Of a stretch of DNA of 11,450 nt, positions 7,054 through 11,450 are shown piece after piece. The notes under the pieces were generated by a model. That model searched no databases and was not told where the DNA came from. It was given only the letters and a program-made list of their open reading frames with translations. The DNA lies in NCBI GenBank assembly GCA_029776125.1, contig JARVJS010000147.1, positions 1 through 11,450 on the forward strand. Direction: 5' to 3'. Every line of letters starts with the position of its first letter. Within the stretch, counting starts at the first letter, position 1. The DNA comes from Nitrososphaeria archaeon. Lineage in GTDB: Archaea > Thermoproteota > Nitrososphaeria > JACIWG01. The translations under genes were made by a program, and so were the position numbers.

Positions 7054-7443
7054 TTAAACAATCTTATGTCTGCAGAATTCGATAACCTCTCTCGCATAAC
7101 TGATCGCCCTCAAGGCATCATCCCTCGTATAATAATCCATCGGAGCACCTTCAGTATGGAAATTAGGATATCTTGTTGGAATATAATGTCTATCTAACTC
7201 TTTAGCCCTGTCAATCAGACTAACATCAGGCTTAACCTCATCAGGAAGAGAGTCCAGCATCCTCGAAATAGAATGACCCCATACTTCAACATTAAGATGT
7301 TGGAAGAGTGCTTTAACAGCCTTTTCAGCAGCCTGCTGTGCAGAAAAACAAGCCCATTCAAAATATCCTCCTTCAAAAGCCTTCTCCGCATGCTCCAAAT
7401 CTCTCAAAGCCTGCCTCAACCAATCACGAGCCCTTACAACCAT
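7054..7443 (-). CDS. HEPN-domain protein (HepT-like putative RNase toxin)
   Basis: The 129-residue protein is a whole HEPN domain. A first helix, about 6-22 (WLRQALRDLEHAEKAF), is followed by the signature segment YFEWACFSAQQAAEKAVKAL (27-46), then a histidine in GHSI, and RYPNFH at 91-96. The last is an RX4H arrangement, the ribonuclease motif of HEPN toxins, followed by a YYTRDDALRAI helix. The HXY tyrosine that MntA AMPylates in the Shewanella pair is not directly after the histidine; Tyr104-Tyr105 are the nearest. ATG 7443 is the start, with a TATA box about 27 nt upstream and no Shine-Dalgarno. It is co-transcribed with the MNT gene. The likely role is a toxin cleaving RNA or tRNA, restrained by its MNT partner, but the RX4H could instead belong to the non-toxic RYP-type archaeal HEPN group. 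Confidence 0.88.
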   Translation of the reverse strand: MVVRARDWLRQALRDLEHAEKAFEGGYFEWACFSAQQAAEKAVKALFQHLNVEVWGHSISRMLDSLPDEVKPDVSLIDRAKELDRHYIPTRYPNFHTEGAPMDYYTRDDALRAISYAREVIEFCRHKIV

Positions 7444-7463
7444 AACACCACAAGTACATTAAC

Positions 7464-7480
7464 CGTAAATATAAGCTTAT
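7464..7480 (-). promoter_or_regulatory. TATA box of the HEPN-MNT operon (leaderless)
   Basis: On the minus strand the element CTTATATTTAC is centred about 27 nt before ATG 7443. No Shine-Dalgarno is seen, so the HEPN mRNA is probably leaderless. The 97-nt spacer to the divergent cysteine-rich gene also contains that gene's own TATA box. Confidence 0.55.
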
Positions 7481-7507
7481 TTTTTAGGCAAAGATGTTGG
7501 CGTCTAA

Positions 7508-7518
7508 AGTTTAATAGT
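7508..7518 (+). promoter_or_regulatory. TATA box of the 57-residue Cys-rich gene
   Basis: AGTTTAATAGT is centred about 28 nt before ATG 7541, and there is no Shine-Dalgarno. This is the same layout as the leaderless genes nearby and supports the small gene being expressed. Confidence 0.45.
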
Positions 7519-7540
7519 ATGCTATGATAATAGGTAAAGC

Positions 7541-7714
7541 ATGTGCAAATATTGTTCAGTTTCCACATGCAAATGTACAGAATGTCCCCCATTAAAGATG
7601 GAACAAGAGCTACTTAAACAGGTTGAAGGCGAGAAGGAGGCTAAAGCAAAACATATTGAGGGAAGATGCCCAGTCTGCGGACACAAGTATTGGATGATGG
7701 TTGCAAACTTCTAA
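7541..7714 (+). CDS. 57-residue Cys-rich zinc-ribbon-like small protein, unknown function
   Basis: ATG 7541 to TAA 7712-7714 encodes 57 residues. An in-frame TAA at 7535-7537 means ATG 7541 is the first possible start. Seven cysteines fall in two clusters: Cys2, Cys5, Cys10, Cys12 and Cys15 at the N-terminus (MCKYC, then CKCTEC), and Cys43 and Cys46 with His48 near the end (RCPVCGHKYW). A charged segment rich in Glu and Lys (about 21-37) separates them and is probably helical. The CX2C pairs at 12-15 and 43-46 could make one zinc ribbon, with Cys2, Cys5 and Cys10 left for a second metal. I do not recognise a family. It stands alone on the + strand between two - strand genes, with a leaderless-type TATA box. 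It may be a nucleic-acid-binding or metal-handling microprotein. The clean CPVCG knuckle and the promoter argue against a chance frame. Confidence 0.72.
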   Translation: MCKYCSVSTCKCTECPPLKMEQELLKQVEGEKEAKAKHIEGRCPVCGHKYWMMVANF

Positions 7715-7779
7715 CACTATAAAAGCTATAATCTTCTTAAAATAGTACGATTATGTAGAATTATATGTTTTGATTGGCT

Positions 7780-8157
7780 TTAATTTACTATTAGTCGATA
7801 TTCCTTCTGCTGCATCCACACACTTCCATCAGGAAGTACAACCTTAATATAATATACACCCTTCTCTAGAGGAATAAAACTTTGTGATAGAATACCTGAA
7901 CCTTGATATTGGACTACAGGTTCATTCTCTACACCCTCTTTCCATATTTGAACTGCAAAGTTACTGTTTACAGCCTTAACCACAAATGTTACAGACTCGC
8001 CTAAAATTATATTAGTCTTCAGCCAGTACGCGTTAACTGTTGCAGGAGAAGTTGATACCGTTGAAGAAAAAGATGAATAAACGAGATAACTGGATACTGA
8101 AATGATTGCCATTAAAAGAATTATAAGAGCAATTACTAGTCTTTTGAACTCCATCAC
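7780..8157 (-). CDS. Small membrane-anchored protein with extracytoplasmic beta-rich domain, unknown function
   Basis: The protein has 125 residues (124 if the second of two consecutive ATGs is used). Residues 2-6 are charged (MEFKR) and are followed by one strongly hydrophobic segment, about 7-28, that serves as a membrane anchor or uncleaved signal. A Ser/Thr-rich linker (about 29-42) leads to a roughly 80-residue domain with alternating hydrophobic residues (SVTFVVKAV, YYIKVVL, EYRLIVN). That pattern suggests an immunoglobulin-like beta sandwich facing outward. No cysteine, lipobox or catalytic motif is present. I do not recognise a family. A TATA-like CTTAAATT (minus strand, 8185-8178) sits about 24 nt before the start. 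The gene lies between hppA and the Cys-rich gene, and is expressed separately from hppA given the T tracts between them. Coding status rests on frame length, anchor plus domain layout, and promoter position. Confidence 0.65.
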   Translation of the reverse strand: MMEFKRLVIALIILLMAIISVSSYLVYSSFSSTVSTSPATVNAYWLKTNIILGESVTFVVKAVNSNFAVQIWKEGVENEPVVQYQGSGILSQSFIPLEKGVYYIKVVLPDGSVWMQQKEYRLIVN

Positions 8158-8177
8158 ATACTTTGATTTTAACTAGA

Positions 8178-8185
8178 ATTTAAGT
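8178..8185 (-). promoter_or_regulatory. TATA-like box of the membrane-anchored gene
   Basis: CTTAAATT on the minus strand is about 24 nt before ATG 8157, with no Shine-Dalgarno in between. A palindrome, TTTAATTAAA at 8187-8196, lies just upstream and could be an operator or only AT-rich sequence. Confidence 0.35.
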
Positions 8186-8224
8186 GTTTAATTAAATTGT
8201 TTAAATATTCCATGCGCTAACAAG

Positions 8225-8262
8225 AAAAAAATATTTTGTAATAAACTATTTTGTTAAAAAAA
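8225..8262 (-). terminator. Two T7 tracts after hppA
   Basis: Read on the minus strand, two separate runs of seven T (8262-8256 and 8231-8225) follow the hppA stop by 12 and 43 nt. Consecutive oligo-T runs are the typical archaeal intrinsic terminator. This separates hppA from the membrane-anchored gene downstream. No convincing hairpin is seen. Confidence 0.55.
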
Positions 8263-8273
8263 TTAGGGAGACC

Positions 8274-10427
8274 TTAAAAGGCTTCTTTCTTACTCCGTAA
8301 TATCACAATTGCAATTACTATAACCAGTAGTAAAGCTGTTACTGAGGCGACTAGAATGTTTTCCCTAAACTTTATTATTATTGGTGCAAAGATTAAGCTC
8401 ACTAGATTTATCACCTTTATCATTGGGTTCAATGCCGGGCCAGCAGTATCCTTAAGTGGATCACCTACAGTATCACCAATAACTGCAGCCTTATGCTGTT
8501 CAGAACCCTTTCCACCATAGTATCCGTCCTCTATCTTCTTTTTAGCATTATCCCATGCAGCACCAGTATTTGCCATAAATACAGCAAGAAGCTGTCCAGT
8601 GAGTATGACACCAGCCAAGAAAGCGCCCAAAGCAAACTCGCCCAGAAGTAAGCCAACTGCTATTGGAGTCAATATTCCAAGTAATGCTAAGCCAACAAGC
8701 TCCCTCTGTGCAGCAGATGTAACGATTGAAACTACTTTTGCATAATTTGGCTTAACCTTACCTTCCATAACACCAGGTATCTTGAACTGCTCTCTAACTT
8801 CCTCAATAACCTTAGAGGCAGTCCTTCCAACAGCCCTTATAGAAATCGAACTGAATAAGAAAGGCAGTGCACCACCAACTAGAAGACCAACAAAGACAAT
8901 GGGTTCAGCAATATCCAATGTGATCGTATGGCCAGCACCAATAGATTCAGCATAGGATGCAAAGAGTGATATTGCAGCAAGAACAGCTGAAGCTATAGCT
9001 ATAGCCTTTGTTACAGCCTTTGTAGTATTACCTGCCTCATCAAGTGCAGCAAGAGCCCTCTTTTTCTCCTCCTCAGCCTCAGCCATTTCAGCAATACCTC
9101 CAGCATTATCTGCTATAGGCCCATAAGTGTCCATTGAAACATTGTTTCCAGTGTGGGTAAGCATTCCTATTCCAGCTAAAGCAACACCATACATAGCAAA
9201 AATGGGACCACCACCAGTAAAGAATATTGTTGACGCAACAATTGTCGCTGCAATAACAGTTAGAACCCAAACAGTACTTTCGAAACCAAGTGCGAGACCG
9301 GAAAGTAGTAATGGTGCAGCACCAGTGTTTGAGGATTTAGCTATCTCGTCCACAGGCTTCCTATGCGGGCTTGTGAAATAGTCTGCAAGCTTGTTAAAGC
9401 TTATAGCTAAAAGAACACCAACTGCCACTGCATAGAATACTCTCAAGTCCTGTGCATAATATAATGCTAGAAAGAAAGTGCTTGCCACAGATATTGCGGA
9501 AGAAAGGTCGTATGAAAAGTCCATTGCCTTAAAAGCATTGCCTTTAGTCCAACTTTCAGGCCACAAAGACACACAGTATGTTCCAACAATAGTACTTATC
9601 ACACCAATAGCCCTAACAAGAAGTGGGAAAACAATCCATTTGTAATCAAACGGATGTATAGCTAAACCAAGCAACATTGCAGAAACCATGGTTACCTCAT
9701 AGGATTCGAAGATGTCTGCAGCCATACCTGCACAATCGCCAACATTATCACCTACAAGGTCAGCTACAACAGCAGCATTTCTTGGATCATCTTCAGGAAT
9801 ACCCTTCTCAACCTTGCCAACCAGGTCAGCGCCCACGTCAGCAGCCTTAGTATATATGCCTCCACCTACACGCATAAAAAGTGCCAAGAGTGTTCCACCA
9901 AAACCAAAACCAAGAAGCACTTCAGGAGCATCCTTTAGGAAGAGGATGAAGATTAATGTTCCACCTAAAAGACCTAAGCCGTCGGTCAGCATGCCAGTTA
10001 CCGTTCCAGAACGGTAAGAGATTCTTAAAGCGTCCCTAAAACTTTTGCCAGCAACATTTGACGTCCTTATACTTCCCTGTACAGCCATGTTCATGCCAAG
10101 ATATCCAACCATCGCAGAAAAGAAAGCACCCATCAGAAACGCAGCAGCCCTACCAAGTGAAATTGAAAACGGTGCATTAGCTAAAGCTGCTGAAGCATAT
10201 AATATAACTGCTAAAATACCCACAAGTAAGAGTATTGACTTAAACTGTCTTTTAAGGTATGCATTTGCACCCTCCTTTATACCAGCCCAAACTTCAACCA
10301 TTCTTCCAGAACCAGTAGGCTCCTTCAGAACCTGTTTTGCAAGAAGCGCTGCATATATTAGTGCTCCAATTGCTACCAGAATTATGCTGTTTAATGCGGT
10401 CTGCTCAAAAGGTGTAGGTACTTCCAT
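8274..10427 (-). CDS. hppA: Membrane-bound proton-translocating pyrophosphatase, K+-independent type
   Basis: The 717-residue polytopic protein (about 15-16 membrane segments) is a full-length M-PPase. The first catalytic block, DVGADLVGKVEKGIPEDDPRN with Glu212-Asp213-Asp214, runs on into VGDNVGDCAGMAADIFE. A second block, YGPIADNAGGIAEMA, lies before the C-terminal third, and GDTVGDPLKDTAGPALNPMIK is near the end; these acids bind Mg-pyrophosphate. GNTTKAVT has Lys470 and Thr473 at the positions that distinguish K+-independent from K+-dependent (Ala/Gly) enzymes. Because Na+ pumps are K+-dependent, H+ pumping is inferred. The residue after the next Lys is Ala where Gly is usual. The enzyme hydrolyses pyrophosphate from biosynthesis to energise the cell membrane. 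The start is ATG 10427; the upstream GGGG is too close to be a good Shine-Dalgarno. It is divergent from the helicase gene. Confidence 0.97.
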   Translation of the reverse strand: MEVPTPFEQTALNSIILVAIGALIYAALLAKQVLKEPTGSGRMVEVWAGIKEGANAYLKRQFKSILLLVGILAVILYASAALANAPFSISLGRAAAFLMGAFFSAMVGYLGMNMAVQGSIRTSNVAGKSFRDALRISYRSGTVTGMLTDGLGLLGGTLIFILFLKDAPEVLLGFGFGGTLLALFMRVGGGIYTKAADVGADLVGKVEKGIPEDDPRNAAVVADLVGDNVGDCAGMAADIFESYEVTMVSAMLLGLAIHPFDYKWIVFPLLVRAIGVISTIVGTYCVSLWPESWTKGNAFKAMDFSYDLSSAISVASTFFLALYYAQDLRVFYAVAVGVLLAISFNKLADYFTSPHRKPVDEIAKSSNTGAAPLLLSGLALGFESTVWVLTVIAATIVASTIFFTGGGPIFAMYGVALAGIGMLTHTGNNVSMDTYGPIADNAGGIAEMAEAEEEKKRALAALDEAGNTTKAVTKAIAIASAVLAAISLFASYAESIGAGHTITLDIAEPIVFVGLLVGGALPFLFSSISIRAVGRTASKVIEEVREQFKIPGVMEGKVKPNYAKVVSIVTSAAQRELVGLALLGILTPIAVGLLLGEFALGAFLAGVILTGQLLAVFMANTGAAWDNAKKKIEDGYYGGKGSEQHKAAVIGDTVGDPLKDTAGPALNPMIKVINLVSLIFAPIIIKFRENILVASVTALLLVIVIAIVILRSKKEAF

Positions 10428-10457
10428 ACCCCTATCACAGTAGAGGCCATCAAAATG

Positions 10458-10470
10458 CAGTATATAGAAT
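10458..10470. promoter_or_regulatory. Palindromic TATATA in the hppA/helicase divergent spacer
   Basis: The only TATATA in the 59-nt spacer is at 10461-10466. It is about 36 nt from the hppA start on the minus strand (short leader) and about 24 nt from the helicase ATG on the plus strand (leaderless), so one box could serve both. A separate minus-strand candidate for hppA is TTTTTAAATT (10488-10479). Confidence 0.45.
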
Positions 10471-10524
10471 TTTTGATAATTTAAAAATGTTTTTAAACAA
10501 ACTTTATGTAAACCAGTATATAGA
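10458..10524 (+). repeat. 11-bp direct repeat CAGTATATAGA, two copies
   Basis: CAGTATATAGA occurs exactly at 10458-10468 and again at 10514-10524, 56 bp apart start to start. The first copy is in the spacer and the second lies inside the first codons of the helicase gene. Both contain TATATA. The second copy could be an internal TATA box or a duplicated control element, or chance in AT-rich DNA. Confidence 0.4.
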
Positions 10525-11450
10525 TTTGCCTCTTTTTAAATGCCCCTTATGCAAGAAAGAATTGGTCTTAGAAAAGGATGTTAATAGAACAAAATTTTAC
10601 TGCTACGAATGCAATTACATGTTCTCATATAATGATGGTAGGGTTGAGAAAGCATACCTTAAACTTATGCTAGAATATGATAGAATAGGTAATGGTATAA
10701 GAGAAAAGTTTGCTCTAAAAGCTGAAGAAAAACCAACAAGAACATTAGATGAAATTAAGATGCTGCTTAAAAAGTATGGGGTAAATTTTGATGAACTTAA
10801 CCCTGCAATAAAGGCCATTTTACAGGAAAAAAGAGCCAATATTGTAAAATATGAACTGTTCCCAGAAAAAATGCCTGAAGAAGGTGATGATGTAGAGAGG
10901 GTTGTCGGAAAGGAAATTGGAGAGTGGATAAGAAGACATTTTTTTGAAAAATTCTTTAAGTTTCAAGTTGAGGCGATTAAAAAAATTTTGGATGGAAAAA
11001 ATGTAGTCCTTTCAGCACCCACTGGAAGCGGAAAGACAGAAGCCTTTTCAATACCAATCTTTATTATAGCTAAAAAGTTGCTAGATGAAGTAGGGGATAA
11101 GGGTATAGGTAAACCAGTAATCTTGCTAATATATCCTACAAAGGCTCTTGCACGCGACCAAAGAGCGAGACTTAAAAATCTTGCTGAAGGCTTCGGTTTT
11201 AATGTCGAAGTATTCGATGGAGACACAACTAGAAGGGAAAGAGAAAAAATATTCGATAATCCCCCTGAAGCTCTAATAACAAACTTTGATACAATAAACA
11301 TCCATCTTTTATCGAACACAAGATACTCTAACTTGTTTAAGAAGGCAAAGATTATTGTAGTGGACGAGGTACACAATTATATAGGAAGCTTTGGCGCACA
11401 CGTACATTATATTGTTAAGAGACTGGAACGTTTTACAGGCCCCTTGCAGA
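10487..11450 (+). CDS. Superfamily 2 DExH helicase, Hrq1/MrfA-like, with N-terminal zinc ribbon; 3' end cut by window
   Basis: The frame runs without a stop from ATG 10487 to the window edge (321 codons). Residues 19-42 form a zinc ribbon (CPLC, then CYEC: Cys19, Cys22, Cys39, Cys42). A charged linker of about 110 residues follows. The first RecA-like domain starts near FFKFQVEAIKKIL, then Walker A APTGSGKTE (Lys183), motif Ia IYPTKALARDQ, the segment VFDGDTTRRERE, motif Ib ITNFDTINIHLL, and motif II DEVH at 293-296 followed by NYIGSFGAHV. The YPTKALARDQ and xGxFGxHV patterns resemble the Hrq1/MrfA (YprA) DNA helicases, 3'-5' enzymes of DNA repair. Those carry cysteines C-terminally, a part outside this window. 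ATG 10487 was chosen because it is about 24 nt from a TATATA box; TTG 10526 is the alternative and keeps the ribbon. An Lhr-like or other archaeal SF2 helicase is possible. Confidence 0.85.
   Translation, partial: MFLNKLYVNQYIDLPLFKCPLCKKELVLEKDVNRTKFYCYECNYMFSYNDGRVEKAYLKLMLEYDRIGNGIREKFALKAEEKPTRTLDEIKMLLKKYGVNFDELNPAIKAILQEKRANIVKYELFPEKMPEEGDDVERVVGKEIGEWIRRHFFEKFFKFQVEAIKKILDGKNVVLSAPTGSGKTEAFSIPIFIIAKKLLDEVGDKGIGKPVILLIYPTKALARDQRARLKNLAEGFGFNVEVFDGDTTRREREKIFDNPPEALITNFDTINIHLLSNTRYSNLFKKAKIIVVDEVHNYIGSFGAHVHYIVKRLERFTGPLQ

Noticed and set aside
7053..7097. 15-residue N-terminal extension of the MNT gene
   Set aside because: It would overlap HEPN coding, whereas ATG 7052 sits one base after the HEPN stop and fits the family length.
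8187..8206. TTTAATTAAA palindrome and neighbouring TTTAAAT as an operator
   Set aside because: AT-rich spacer yields such palindromes easily and no second copy or known binding pattern is present.
8230..8255. Direct repeat TATTTTGT in the hppA downstream spacer
   Set aside because: Two short AT-rich copies only; no array, no transposon ends and no spacer regularity, so not a CRISPR or mobile element.
10045..10443. 132-codon + strand frame
   Set aside because: It lies antisense to the N-terminal part of the pyrophosphatase, is low in complexity (Pro, Ala, Ser) and has no motif or promoter.
10963..11376. 137-codon - strand frame at the right edge
   Set aside because: Antisense to helicase motifs I to II, which are unmistakable on the + strand.

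Overview
This AT-rich window looks archaeal, most plausibly from the TACK (crenarchaeote-like) side. Several first genes have a TATA-like box about 24-28 nt upstream of the start codon and no Shine-Dalgarno, which is the pattern of leaderless archaeal transcripts. ATA, AGA and AGG codons are abundant, and the gene set (K+-independent membrane pyrophosphatase, A-type flavodiiron protein, HEPN/MNT pair, class II aldolase with an FGGY kinase) is common in anaerobic or thermophilic archaea. The exact lineage cannot be fixed from sequence alone.

Left part, + strand, 1-5448: a C45-type (penicillin acyltransferase-like) self-processing hydrolase cut by the left edge; a zinc-dependent sorbitol/threonine-dehydrogenase-type MDR enzyme; a class II (fuculose-phosphate-type) aldolase followed after 7 nt by an FGGY carbohydrate kinase; and an M29 metallo-aminopeptidase. 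The dehydrogenase, kinase and aldolase together fit a catabolic route in which a polyol is oxidised to a ketose, phosphorylated at C1 and cleaved to DHAP plus an aldehyde. The actual sugar is unknown. The two hydrolases could serve a wider scavenging lifestyle, but that link is only positional.

Middle and right, - strand, 10427-5451, reading leftward: a membrane-bound H+-pumping pyrophosphatase, a small membrane-anchored protein of unknown function, a HEPN/MNT toxin-antitoxin-type pair, and a flavodiiron O2/NO reductase whose stop codon lies only 2 nt from that of the aminopeptidase. Between the HEPN gene and the membrane-anchored gene, on the + strand, lies a 57-codon gene for a seven-cysteine zinc-ribbon-like protein that a length-filtered gene finder would probably miss.

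Right edge, + strand from 10487: the N-terminal 321 codons of a superfamily 2 helicase with an N-terminal zinc ribbon and an Hrq1/MrfA-like core, running off the window. It diverges from the pyrophosphatase gene across a 59-nt spacer centred on a palindromic TATATA.

No rRNA, tRNA, CRISPR array, insertion sequence or integrase was seen. The least explained parts are the cysteine-rich microprotein, the orphan membrane-anchored protein, the HEPN/MNT variant and the substrate of the sugar module.
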